64,000 nt of DNA from Hyposmocoma kahamanoa (GCF_003589595.1 NW_020654810.1:22173976-22237975), one strand, 5' to 3'; positions 22,544 to 33,810 are shown, numbered from the stretch's first letter. Program-made: numbers and translations. The notes: generated from the sequence alone by a model not told the origin.

Positions 22544-22608
22544 GCGTTCTCTTTGCATGCATGCTTTCCATTGGTTGCCATCTTTACAAGCACTACCAGA
22601 ATGAGTAA
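22544..22608 (+). CDS. Candidate tetraspanin C-terminal exon (orphan)
   Basis: After a pyrimidine-rich acceptor (tttttctccag) a short exon encodes GVLFACMLSIGCH then LYKHYQNE and stop TAA at 22606-22608. A hydrophobic half-helix, a membrane-proximal cysteine and a short charged tail fit a tetraspanin terminal exon. It needs a phase-1 upstream exon, whereas tetraspanin A's preceding exon ends in phase 0, so it is not a simple alternative end of A. No partner exon was found between 17.5 and 22.5 kb. It could be a chance reading. Confidence 0.3.
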
Positions 22609-23051
22609 ATTTCAAAAAAAGAACAAGAATTTCTTCGTACGGCAATTTGAGTTTGGCTTCTTTGATATAACTCTATTGAACACACTTGATAGTTTCGGCA
22701 AAAGAATTAATTTTTAATAAGTGGCTTTTTCCTGCCCTTTGCAATATTTACTTTCACAATTTAAAGAATTATATACCTGCTTTTAAAAAAAGGTAAATAT
22801 TTGAGAATGAAATTAATGTTGTTTCTTTGAAATAGATTTTTGTTTCGTATGTAAAATGTTGAAACATTTCAACAAACGTTTAAGGTCCGAAAATATATGT
22901 TCATTTCCAATGTGTTACAATCGCAAAAACCTAAGAATTCCTAAGAAAGAAATGGTAACACTACTCAAATTCTTGCCAACAAAAAATTTGTTAATTTAGA
23001 ATTACTACGCACCAGAATAAGCATTACTTACTTTTTTATTACTTTCTTTAA

Positions 23052-23178
23052 TCGAAGAAATAAAATATCATCGTTAAGAAATCAACCAGACAGGTGCCAT
23101 GGACTGGCCATCTGATTGGTTGGTTTTTTACCAACCAATCAGATGGCCAGTTTTCTTCAATAATTTTATTTCTTCAAA
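23052..23178. mobile_element. Foldback with perfect 22-bp hairpin
   Basis: A 22-bp arm starting ACTGGCCATCTGATTG (23103-23124) is repeated exactly in inverted form at 23130-23151, with a 5-nt loop. Outer 'gaagaaataaaat' and 'attttatttcttc' extend the symmetry. Confidence 0.75.
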
Positions 23179-23558
23179 TACCTTATAAATAACAGAAAAC
23201 GCCATTGACACAGTACAGCTACGTCAGATTGTCTTAAACCTAAAAATAAAAATTATTACCTATATGTAGATGTAACATTTCATTAAATACATATTTTTGT
23301 AAATTTTTTAAGAATTTTTAAACCACTTGCAAAAAATATATTGGCAGTAATTTTGAATATATAATTTTTTATAAAAATACATAATCGAGTCTAAAATTTA
23401 ATTAATTAAGTCTACCAGAATATCGTGGAAAAAAAGAAGAATTTCATAATGGCCATTTCAAAGTAATAACTCTGTTTTGACCGGCAACTACGATTGACCC
23501 TTTTGTTACCTTGTTTCCCCTTTCAAACAACAGAATGTAAATTAAATTAATGTAATGC

Positions 23559-23934
23559 CTTAGAATAATAACGCATAGAAACCTAGTCCGCACACGCTAA
23601 GTGAGGCAAATTGAAGCGCGCCAAAAGGCTCGTGTAGGCCACGAGCGGGCGGGCCTTCAGTGCTCAAGGTCAACTTGCACCGCGAACAGATCAAGAAAAA
23701 AATGACGAAATGTGCGGTAAATGAGTGTAAAAATACGTCAGACAAACATAAAATAGATACTAACATCACATTCCACAAGGAAGTAACGCGTTTCAACTTG
23801 TATTTTTATATAAATATTCACTAAAACCGAAAATTAATCTACTACTAAAACTAGCCTACATGAATTTGATTTTTGCCTCACTTGTGACAGTTCATTTGAT
23901 ATGAAATTATTATTCTATGCGTTATTATTTTAAG
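23559..23934 (+). mobile_element. P-like DNA transposon, short non-autonomous copy
   Basis: Ends are inverted CTTAGAATAATAACGC / GCGTTATTATTTTAAG; 376 bp; flanked by TGTAATGC (23551-23558) and TGTAATAC (23935-23942), a 7/8 duplication. Keeps a THAP-like first exon at 23702-23781 but has lost the rest of the interior. Closely related to the 1.67-kb copy at 37447-39117. Confidence 0.85.
23702..23781 (+). pseudogene. THAP-domain first exon of a P-like transposase (copy 1)
   Basis: ATG opens a short frame: MTKCAVNECKN, then basic residues and ITFHK. This matches the start of a THAP zinc finger (C-x4-C, followed by ITFHxFP in family members). The position corresponding to the splice donor of the other copy (GTAAGT) reads GGAAGT here, so the donor is broken. 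The later Cys/His ligands would be in a missing exon. THAP domains supply DNA binding to P-element transposases. Confidence 0.65.
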
Positions 23935-25000
23935 TGTAATACTATATAAACCAGATATAACATTTTTGACATTTCCTATCTCTCGGATGTTAAAAACCGG
24001 CAAGATATTTTTATTCCGTTTACGCCAATATTGCTGATATCAATTTCCAGTATCCCCATTATTGTTATTATTATTTTATTTATTTATTCAGGAAGCAGAC
24101 TACAACGGTCCAAATTGGTTAGTAACAAGAGTCTATGTTAGTATACATTGAAATAAAGTAATGTATGAACAACACGAAAGTTACTTACTGCTGATCAACA
24201 CCTGGACAAAGTGACGCATGCATGACGAGTCATACCTTGCCGCCATTGTCATCAAGATGGAGTTGGAACTAGCCCGCAGTTATAAATCATGAGATTCTGG
24301 TAGACCGATGCCTCTACCATGAGTTACTGGTGACAGATCCTAGGGAGCGCGTAAAATATTTCCACGTATAAGAAAAAAAGTTACTTCTTGCGACCGCTAG
24401 AGGCCCTGTAGAACTTATCATGCAAAATAATTGTCCAATTGTTGTGTTTTTACGCTGTCGCTAGCGACAACGTCACTGTTAACCAGTGGTAGAGACACTT
24501 TACGGAACTTAACACCTAGATCTCAAAAATACACCATTTTGTAATGACACGAATACCTGTACAAGTCTACTAAGTGACTTTGACTATAGGCTTGGTCCCG
24601 TTTGACCCAAAGGCCACAGCTGTCTGTATGTTGAGATTCTACTATATAATTATCACAGGATACAGCTACATTGAATACAGGTAATTCCAATATACAACTC
24701 GAAACCTTTTACGGCGCAAAGATCTAAATCAATGATTCATAAAGTGGTATATATCGACCTCTGGCAGTCCATTCAACTAACTAGGGGTCCATGTCAGCGA
24801 AAAAAGTAGGCAGTGCATGAGACGTGCCTAAATGATCTCCACGAGAGTGGACCAAACAGTGAACTGGGGGATATATCACAACATCTTAAAACAATGTTAC
24901 TTTAACCTTACATTGACTTTTCGTACCATAACGCGCATACCATTATTTTAATTTTTGTTTTTACGTTCTATTTGTATTATGGTTATCAAATAAACTATTT

Positions 25001-25025
25001 TTCTTTCTTTCTTTCTTTCTTTCTT
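25001..25025 (+). repeat. (TTTC)n microsatellite, likely retroelement tail
   Basis: Six TTTC-type units preceded by 'atggttatcaaataaac', the usual layout of a LINE/SINE 3' end. Confidence 0.6.
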
Positions 25026-26729
25026 AAAGTAAGCTTATTATAATGTTAAAATTATGATGTTTTATTGGCAGCTTTATGACTATTCATTCACTCAGTTTCA
25101 GTTTTATTGTCTTATTATTGATTTGCAATGATTAAAAGTTCAATTGAACTTATTAATTTACATATATCTCTTCAATATTTTGTTTATTTTTTATTTAATA
25201 GCACATAGGAAATAACTTCTCGTTAAATAAAAATACGCGATGTTTATTTATTTCGTAAAATTATGACTTGGCGAAACTAACAGTGAACACTAGACTATAA
25301 TTTCGAATTCACAATATGACAATCAAGACTCAGATCAGCAATTGAAAATAACGTTTATTTTATTAACGTTATGTTATAGATTTCATTATGACATACTTTT
25401 CTTTTTTTGGCAGTTAAAACTCTCTGAATGTAAGTAATATTATTAAGTACTTTAACATTATACTACGATAGGACGATTCGGAACATCAAAAAAGAAAGAC
25501 ATGGCATTATACAGTTCATATAGCGTTACTCCTTTCCTATTTTTAGTAAGGAATAGACAATATTGGGAAATCATTCGTTCTTTCAATCACTTTAGCAATA
25601 ATACATTACTTGGTTATAAGCTTACTTTAAGCTTACATTGAAATAAGATTGTTTTTGGTAAGGTTATGGTAGGCCCCCTGGTCGTAATCAAAATTTTAGC
25701 TTTCCACAAATGGAATAACCAATATTACACATTACTACCTACGTAAATAAATTATATTTTCTTGTGATAGGCACGTAAATTACCTACGAAGTACTTAAAC
25801 ATTGCACAACAAATAAAATATCCGTTTTAAATATTTAACAACACTTAACATCAATTTTTTTAATTTAAAAATTTTTTCAGTTATCAAACATACATTTAAA
25901 GTTAATGAATTTAAAAAAATCAATATTAGAAAGGCAGGGGCCTACACAAAACAGAAATTCTATTATATGAAATTAATAATTCAATAATTTTGTTGTGTAA
26001 TTTTTATCTATATTTTTTATTTTCGTTTATTATTTCCTATATTTAATTTTTAGCTACACCCTTACCGTAATATGTACTTTACGTGATTGCTAATAAATAA
26101 ATATTGAATACTGAAACAAAAAAGTTTGGGAACCTCTGATCTAAATAGAGTGGTCAACTGAATGGTCTTTGCAGGATAATCAAAATTATTTTTGTCCATT
26201 ACGTTTTCGTCCTTTATATACATTGACCGTGTATTAATACTAATTGGATAAATTAGGCTACCTTAATACTTTCGTCACTTGTGTGTGTTAAAACCGCCTT
26301 GTTGTAATAAGGCCACATGTGAAAAATTACAACTTTTTAAAAAGATTCTTCGACCCAATTTAATCGATAACTTTTATATGCTTTAATAGTAATATTATAA
26401 ATTCACATATCGCACTGTTAATACAATAGTGTATTAACTCAAAAAGAGGACTTTCTCAGAATTGATGAAAAACGAATTGCTCACTTCCCGCAAAAAGAAT
26501 ATTGCATGTTTTTGAATAAGAATTATTTTGGCCAGACCTAGCTCACATAAAGTATATATAATTTTGAGTTAAGTACTTTTGATTGTTTCTTACAATATTC
26601 TAACGACGGTCTTTTTGACGTGAAGAGAATCAAATTTTACTTTTAATAATGATATAATATTAAATTTCACATATTTTGAGTTACAACACTATTGTAATAG
26701 CAGTGTGATATATATACATTTTTTTATAG

Positions 26730-26955
26730 TACCAAGTGATAAGACGAAGAAGTCGTGGTGGTCGTCGCTTGGTGGTAAGCATTAACAGGTCTGAGGGGCA
26801 CTGTCGCGGCGCATGTCACCCTGAGATATAAATTGACAAGTCCTATTATTATTATGCCTGTAACTTTATCGGAACGTGGGTAGTAATGCTCACATTATTG
26901 CTTGGCGGCAGAAGTAGGTAAGGTGGCAGTACTTCCTTAGACGAACTCCTTCACA
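26730..26955 (+). repeat. Interspersed family R, copy (forward)
   Basis: From 'accaagtgataagacgaag' through 'gtctgaggggcactg' and 'ctgagatataaattgacaag' to a degenerate hairpin and 'tggcagtacttcc'. Confidence 0.7.
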
Positions 26956-27453
26956 TGGTTGCGCACAATGGTTAAAATGTTTACAGCCACATTTTGAATC
27001 ATTGTCTAACTAAAACATCTTCTCGAACGAGTTGTATTATGGAATTGTTCATTAAAACTTTTTACTAAATATTCAGCGTGAAAAGATAGAAAAATTCGTG
27101 TATATTGATAGAAAAGTAGACAATATCAATTCGTTGGCAGAATAGTGTGAGCTAGTTTTATTTGTTTGTGTCCTGAGGCGAGACGAGGTTATTATATAAA
27201 CTAACAAGGATAAATCCGAAAGGAGTTGTGTGTGGTTTATCGAAAACTTCCAAGATTTTGTGCGTCCTTACTAACGAGACTGACCCTTCTGTCGACAGTG
27301 GCAACAATAACTTGAACACAGTAGCAAATGTAGCGGCGGCTGTTAGTGCCAATCTTGTAATTTCGCATCGCCCCAGCTGAGAATGGACTCCGTTTTTTCT
27401 TTCTTCCAGAGTTTAACATTGTCAGTGTAGAAAATCGAGTCATGTGTCGAGAA

Positions 27454-29838
27454 TTAAGTTTCAAAGTGCGCCTGCAGATTTTGCTGCAGCTTCCTACGCT
27501 CTGAGCGGATCGTTCTTGCCATCCAAAACGCAAGAATGATGCAGAATATCTGAAAAAAGGTAATAAAAATAATAACGCACACACATAGATAACCAGAAAT
27601 TACATCCAAACTCACGAGAGACATATACTCCCCTCGTAACGAAAAAAAGCACAACTGCTGTGTAAAGTACGCATAGTTGTACCTTTTTCCGTTACGAGGA
27701 CAGTATAAATGGGAATCAAAATCGGGACCTCTGCGTGGATAGTTTCGGCCACGGAGATAGTTTGAAAGATGATAGTTGATCACACGAACGGATGTACGAT
27801 TTAAGAAAAAAATCACGTAAATCATACTTTATTTACTTATTTCTCATTAAATCAATACAGTGCCCAAGTGAGACGCATATTATGTGCTAACATTGTCAAA
27901 ACTTGTCCATAAAACCAAATTTTAAAATGTCCATTATGATAGTCCATTATGTTGAAGTACATACATTATTCTCAGTGGTCTATCTCTAGATTTTAATTTC
28001 TTAAACTATTGTTTCTAAGCACTCTTCGTTTTATACTGCTATTATTTGGAATTCATAGTAATGACAATTGACACTTAAACTCTGACGGCCAAAAACCAAC
28101 CCAAGATCCCCATCCGAAAAAAAAATATAGAAATTTTTACCTCGATCAAAGCAAATATGACTCCAGTAGAAATAAAGATATTGCCTTTCACGGCTTTCTT
28201 CTGTCGCAAAGCATCTTCGCAGCCTCTCATGTAGTAGGTTCTGTCTGCTAGGCAAGTGGCATGAATATGCTTCCTAGCTCCGCCGTCGCGAAGGGGATGA
28301 GCGCGGGAGCAGCAGGCTGGTGGGATATCGCGGTGAAGAATAGCGTAATCTTGGGGACCGTCGACTCCGCAGCACTGGTTCTATTAACCAAATAGAAAGT
28401 GCTGTGGTAATCGATGATAAATGAAGTTACAAGACCGGCATTATAGCTGCGATTGCATAATTTGATGGTCTATTCGACGAAACCCCTGTTGAAAGTATGT
28501 GAGTTGATATAGCAGCAAAGAAGTTTGCGTTTTGCTAATTAAACTTACGTCTTAATCAAATCTCTTTATTAAGCAAGATGAAACGAAACTATACCTCATA
28601 TTGCAAGTGGTCCCAAAACGCGTGGTGTTTAGTAACCTCTTCATCAGAAGTGACATTCTTGTAGAACTGGACGCGCAATTCACTTCCTCCTCCTACCCAT
28701 GCACTGATTACCGCACCCCCAACTCCGACAATCAGCTCTACGGAAACCAGGAATATGAAGAAGCAGGCATGCTGAAACAAGATTGAATTTCTATTGTTTA
28801 TAACTGTTAATAAGTACTTCTAGATTCATACAGTATGAGTCTATCTGGGTCGACCTCTTGGACGAAGACCGATAGGTCGTCCCGGGTATCGCTGGAGCGA
28901 CGCCGTGGAGACGGACTTGTGCGAACTACAAGCCATCAATTAGCGAGAGATTGCATAGAACCGAAGAAAGTGGTATCTCGTTTCGGAGGCCAAGACACAT
29001 TTTGGATCGCTGAGCCAGCGGAGTAAGTAAGATCTGTATGAGGACTAAAATTATAAATCAAGGAACATACCACATAAAGAATCCGGACGTGTTCCCTCAA
29101 AGCGCCGATGCATCCAAGGACGGCTGTCACGATCAGTGCCAACCCCAGAGTCAAGAGAAACGCAAGCACTCCACGAGAAAGCGCTGATTGCTCCGGACCT
29201 GACTTGCGCTCACGCATATTCATCACGCAGATCGCCATTAACACCAGCCCAAACAGCTAAGGACCACAAAAAAAACAGAGGTTTAATTTTCTATGTAAAA
29301 TAATAGTAAATTTCTTGAAGTATTTTCCGGTCTCTTCAGTCTTGTTTTTTAAAACCCTGTGTCGTGATTATTACTAGTATACAATAAATAAAGTACACTT
29401 TATTTATATGACACGTAACTTATTATATAACTAATAACTAACTCCTGTTCCTACAAAACAAGAAACACTAAGTCAAAAGCAATGTATAAAGTAACAATGT
29501 CACTCGGTCCCTGCAAGAATATTTAGTCATGTGGTTAAAAAGTTACAAAACTTAATACGTAGTTACAGTGAACAGACAATGTTAAAATTAACACACTTCA
29601 ACTCATATCAAATTAAAGTGTAGCAATATTATTTCAACCTACAGCGAAAGACAAAGAACAACCGTGGAGCAAAACAATCAATATCATATACCCGAACCAA
29701 GCAGGATGTTATTGATTTTAGAACAACGTAGAAAAATAAAATACTTACAATACAAATGATATTGAACAGTGTCAGAAAGAATTTCATGCAACGAATGCTC
29801 CTTGGCTTCATTATGGAGACGGTGTTCGGAGGACGCAC
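27454..29838 (-). CDS. Tetraspanin B (complete, five exons)
   Basis: Exons in gene order: 29838-29749, 29256-29071 (186 nt), 28771-28595 (177), 28380-28141 (240) and 27549-27454 (96 with stop TAA). All junctions have AG/GT signals and are phase 0. From the ATG at 29811 the protein is 253 residues; an in-frame ATG at 29838 would add nine. Layout: short cytoplasmic N-terminus (MKPRSIRCMKFF), membrane segment 1, small loop, segment 2 ending GCIGALREH (the usual GCxGAxRE), segment 3 (CFFIFLVSVELIVG), large loop with CCGVDG (145-147), ACC (165-166), Cys185 and GCED (196), then segment 4 and a basic tail. Length and the six-cysteine loop fit the family (about 250 aa). It lies at the plasma membrane as a protein-protein organiser; partners unknown. 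Direct neighbour and same strand as tetraspanin C. Confidence 0.94.
27563..27770 (-). mobile_element. SINE S1 copy interrupted by a 68-bp palindrome
   Basis: S1 features ('tcacgagagaca', 'gggacctctgcgtgg', 'ttcggccac') are present but split by a 68-bp inverted-repeat insert at 27632-27699. Lies in the last intron of tetraspanin B. Confidence 0.6.
27632..27699. mobile_element. 68-bp mini-palindrome inserted in SINE S1
   Basis: Begins CCTCGTAACGAAAAA and ends TTTTTCCGTTACGAGG, i.e. inverted ends around a short core. Other S1 copies lack it. Confidence 0.65.
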
Positions 29839-30149
29839 AGAAATTATGTCTGTCGGTGGTGAAGTGGACAGGGGAAGTGAAGGCTTTTGTATCGATCATT
29901 GCATTTGACGAGCTACTGGTGATTACTCGTGGTGTGTGCGTTGTGGGGGTGGTCGCGGACATGGCGTATTTACGTGCGTGCTTTTAGGGCGGTAATGTTC
30001 ACAAACAAAGGGACACAAAGTCGTAGGATATGCGATATAGAACTGTATGTAGGAGTTCTTTAATTAAGTTTTTTGAATATCACGATGTTTTATTACCACG
30101 ATATTCAATTATTTTTGTGAAATTACTCCACTACTTTGTTATTCGACCC

Positions 30150-30215
30150 GGTTCCGTAGCTCAGTTAGGAGAGAGTTAGTCACTGTATTTGCGAGGTCTC
30201 TGGTTCGAAGGAATA
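30150..30215 (+). repeat. tRNA-like module in foldback family F
   Basis: 'ggttccgtagctcagtta' (A-box-like) and 'tctctggttcgaag' (B-box-like), preceded by 'gtgaaattactccacta' and followed by 'gatctttgtattgataatt', the flanks that define family F. Too irregular to fold as a functional tRNA. Confidence 0.5.
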
Positions 30216-30407
30216 TGTTCGATCTTTGTATTGATAATTGTTTGTATGATTTCAGGGAAATTGTAATTCAATGCACAAGCTGTATTATTTAAAACGGTAT
30301 GTAATAAAAATTATCTTTTAGTGTATACGAGTATACTATGCATTGTAACCAGGATTCTAATTGATAAATATCATTGATTTGACGAACTCTGTAGTGACTT
30401 GTACACA

Positions 30408-30575
30408 GGTTTTCATGGTGTCGCCATCTCTGAGGTTCCGGGTTCGATTCCGGGCCGGGTCAATGTAGAAAAACTAACTTTCCTATATTGTCTCGAGTCT
30501 GGGTACCGTTGTTGTTTCCGGTTCCCATAATACAAGTGTTTTAATTACTCTGAGGTTAAAGCAACGTAATTGCTA
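30408..30575 (+). mobile_element. SINE family S3
   Basis: B box GGTTCGATTCCGGGCC with a degraded head, then a tail with 'ttcccataatacaagtg' and 'aaagcaacgtaat' shared with 4262-4372. Confidence 0.6.
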
Positions 30576-30754
30576 TCTATTATTTAGGTGTTAAATGTCA
30601 ATATCAAAAGAAAGCCACAAATTAAGTCGTTTTCCCAAACATTTTCTCTGTATTGATTTAGTTTGTCACTGTTTGTTGTTTTTAGTCAAAAAACAAAGAG
30701 GCAAAGCTATGAATAAGCATAATTATTGGAAACATATATGAGATAAGTTTTTTT

Positions 30755-31090
30755 AATGTTACTAATTGATGTGACGAACAAGTCGTGCGCCTGATGGCAA
30801 GCGGTACGCCTGTCCATAACAGTCGCCGACTTTTTTCTGAGTTGCCACTCATAGCTAAAGCTCTGAGCTTGAGCTCTAAGTTGCAAAGATCTAAGGTGCA
30901 CTACCTCTGCGCCCATCACCCTGACACATAAGGTGACAAGACCCATGTGCCCGTAAGTTCACCAGCACCTTTACTTTTCAACACCGAAACGCACTAATGC
31001 TCACATTATTGCTTGGCAGCAGGAATAGGTAAGGTGGCAGGATTTCTTTAGACGAAAGCTTTCGCAAGGAACTCTACTGCTACTAAATTA
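30755..31090 (+). repeat. Interspersed family R, long copy (forward)
   Basis: Nearly complete: 'ctaattgatgtgacgaacaa', 'ggtacgcctgtccataacag', 'gacaagacccatgtgcc', then the hairpin region and 'cgcaaggaactctactgcta'. Confidence 0.75.
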
Positions 31091-31325
31091 AATATGACGA
31101 TAGTTACGATAACTGCCTTGCTAATTCAAACCCTGATTGTAAAGTTATTACACTTTCCCGTTTGATTTTTGGTATCCGCTTCGCTTACCACCCTAGCACC
31201 AATATATAGAGCGTGAGAACCCAGATGTCCATTTCCCCATAGAAGGTATAACTGCTATTCTTTTCTTTATTTTTAACAATCGCTTTTATTTACTATTTTC
31301 TAAAGTAAGTAATACAAAAACTTTA

Positions 31326-31538
31326 TTAATTAAATTTTTATTGAATGATATTCAATTATTTTATGTGAAATTACTCCACTAGTTTGTTATAATTATTAAT
31401 ACGAAGATCGAACACTCAGAAAAATTTGTGTGTGTTTTTTCTGAGTGTTCGATCTTTGTATTAATAATTATAACAAACTAGTGGAGTAATTTCACAAAAA
31501 ATCATTGAATATCAATTCAATAAAAAATTTAATTAATA
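31326..31538. repeat. Long near-perfect palindrome (family F arms)
   Basis: Two arms of about 100 bp read as reverse complements: 'ttactccactagtttgttat' on the left and 'ataacaaactagtggagtaa' on the right, meeting at 'actcagaaaaa' / 'tttttctgagt' around a GT-rich spacer of about 10 nt. The cruciform-prone form suggests two family F ends fused head to head. Confidence 0.85.
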
Positions 31539-31699
31539 CAGTGAATAGCGACATCCCTCGCCAGGACTGGTAGCTGTAAAGGTACTAACTGGGTGATAAA
31601 TCTGTCATAGATTTCTCATAGATGGCGCTACGACTAAAAAGTCGTTGAAAGACCAAGTACAAAGACACGACTCAAGCACATAGAAAAATTCGTGAGGTC

Positions 31700-31790
31700 C
31701 GTTGGTTCGTTCCGTGGCTTAATTGGTATAGCGTCTGGCACGGTATGCAAGAAGACGTCGGTTCGAATCCGACCGGATCGAAGGAATTTT
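31700..31790 (+). repeat. tRNA-like module in foldback family F
   Basis: 'gttccgtggcttaattggta' (A-box region) and 'gtcggttcgaatccgacc' (perfect B box and T-arm-like stem), then 'ctgagtgtt' and 'gatctttgtattaataatta'. The same composite recurs at 61213-61290. A pol III-transcribed SINE head is the simplest reading. Confidence 0.65.
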
Positions 31791-32430
31791 TTCTGAGTGT
31801 TTTTTCTGTTTTTCTGATCTTTGTATTAATAATTATAACAAAAACTTTAATTATTTTTCTTTGTTTTTGCTTACGCTTGGGCTCTATTCGTCGCCTTTCT
31901 GAATATACATTTTTACATTAAAACACTAAATCATAATTTTCACTTACAGTTACACTTATAAATGATATTACTTACACTTACATATTGAATAGGTTACTTT
32001 AGATGCACTATTTACACTTTATTACATTTATTATTTTAATTAACAATTTCCCTCCTAGCCGCTTATTAGATCTTTCATTAGATTTACCTCTCATTGGTTC
32101 TGACTGAAAACCAGTGCCTTAGGGAACTTGGGTGTATGCTGAGGCAGCGCTTTTTCACTGCTATGACAAAAATAATTTTATTTTTCCTGTGGTATTCAAT
32201 CTGCATTTGTATCTTACTAGTGAATAAAGTGTTTATCTTTCTATCTATCTATTGGTAGTCTAAAATATGTTTAAATTTACAATTAAAAAGCTAACTTTTC
32301 GTGTAGTGACTGTTTTGATTTCAGCGTGCAATATAACTTCGAAATCGTTTAAATATTACTTACTTATAATGTACTTAATTGGCTTAATTAATAAGTTCGT
32401 AAATACGTCATACATTAAACACCCACTTAC

Positions 32431-32619
32431 TCGAAGCCAAGGAGGCCTTATAACCTGATACGCCTTATATTCTGGTGTAAAGTAAACCCCAGCGAGAAAT
32501 ATACATGAGTATAAACATGGTAGTATCCAAAGCACAAAGCCTACTTCGTATTTAGATACATACACCTCGAACATAGATACGACGCATCGAGGCCGAGAAG
32601 TACTTGCAATAATAATCAT
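32431..32619 (-). CDS. Candidate first exon of unidentified membrane protein
   Basis: From an ATG at 32619, 63 codons run to a good donor (CGA|GTAAGTGGG). The peptide has a hydrophobic segment (GFVLWILPCLYSCIFLAGV) followed by YFTPEYKAYQVIRPPWLR. The order GFxL..P...helix...Y....PPW vaguely recalls the first helix and KPxWxPP loop of TspO/translocator proteins, but I cannot establish that, and no following exon was seen at lower coordinates. It may equally be a chance frame. Confidence 0.25.
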
Positions 32620-32982
32620 TATCGATCAGGTTGTATTGAAGACGCATTAAGAGGTGGATGTATAAAAGGTGGCACACAATTCAAATTATTCATTCACATG
32701 CTTTCTTCAAAATGCATTTATTGTAACATTAATCCATGTTCTTAGAAATACTAACATTTAGGGACATAGATATCACGAACCCTTGGTATAATAAAACCAC
32801 ATGTCATAAGCCAAAAGTGCTATTATCACATAAAAGTTGTGAAAAAAGCATTTTTGACTTATGACGTACCTTTGGCTTTAGTACTCCAAGGGCATGAAAT
32901 ATTGGATTTTTCAATAGTGACATAACAATGTTGTATTTCAATAAAACACGGAATATTTTTTTTATAATTACGCATACACTCA

Positions 32983-33138
32983 CCATAGCCCTAGGGAAAC
33001 CCTGTGTCGCTGGTGCCACAAATTACATCCAAACTCACGAGAGAAATAAATGTAGGCCATACAAAATGTTTCTCCTGTCCCGGGAATCGAACCCGGGACC
33101 TTTGCGTGGCATTGTAGCCGTTCGGCCACAGAGGCAGT
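32983..33138 (-). mobile_element. tRNA-derived SINE S1, copy 2
   Basis: Body 'catagccctagggaaaccct' through 'ctcacgagagaaataaatg' to the head with 'gggaatcgaacccgggacc' and 'gccgttcggccac'. Somewhat shorter than the 12229 copy. Confidence 0.8.
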
Positions 33139-33439
33139 TAAATTGACATATCGAGTGGAAATTCATTCTAGATGCACTACACAAGTTACTTTAATGGAAT
33201 TCGATCTCGTTCATATGACCACCGCGAGCACGATTGCAGTGTTAAATTCTGTGGAGCCAATTTTCCAACACTCTTCAATACATATCGGCCGAAACGTTGG
33301 CAATTTCGCGTTCGATATTGTTCCTTAGCTTCCTTAACGTTGTTGGCTTATAGAAGTGCTGCAGTGGCGCCACAGTGGCGCGCAAGCTCGATACTAATTT
33401 TCATACAATAACGAATCCGCAAAATGCATTTTGTATGAA

Positions 33440-33810
33440 AATTTTTTTTATTTAAATTTGGCCAACTGCCTTTGCATGTTTTTTTCTTCCAAAACAATAA
33501 AGTCATCCTTTTAAGAAACTGAGTCTATTATCATTAAACAAAATTAGTCAATTTGGAAAAAAATATTTTTTGAAATTTTACTTACTTTTACTTCTGCTGT
33601 CCCGATTTTTTTCGTCCCATACAATGAAACGATCCCTTCATGAAACTGAGTGGCTCAGCACTAAAAAAAAATTTATGGACAACTCACGCTTTGCCAAAAA
33701 ATTGACTATGCCAAAATTGTTTTCACAAAAAAAGACTTAATGGTTCTAAAGACAGTTTCCTCCAGTATCTTCCATGGTTTCGGATTTCCCCATACTGTCA
33801 CGTTTAAAAA
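33440..33810. repeat. AT-rich interspersed repeat, copy 1
   Basis: Shares 'gtcccgattttt', 'aactgagt', 'aaaaactgactatgccaaaat' (with small changes) and 'tttccccatactgtc' in the same order with 42270-42535. Confidence 0.6.

Larger units (their letters stand above)
23935..27453. other. Gene-free, repeat-bearing interval
   Basis: 24065-24180 resembles the 3' end of the LINE at 645 (shared 'ggtcca.a..' and 'gttagtaacaa'). 24960-25025 is a probable retroelement 3' tail ending in (TTTC)n. 25446-25660 is repeated in inverted orientation at 63827-64000. 26123-26142 on the minus strand reads CAGAGGTTCCCAAAC, a typical hAT end, with no partner end found. Family R lies at 26730-26955. Confidence 0.45.

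Noticed and set aside
31700..31790. Functional tRNA gene
   Set aside because: A- and B-box-like segments are present, but the same sequence with flanking repeat recurs at 61.2 kb and the anticodon/acceptor stems are irregular; best read as a repeat-borne tRNA relic.
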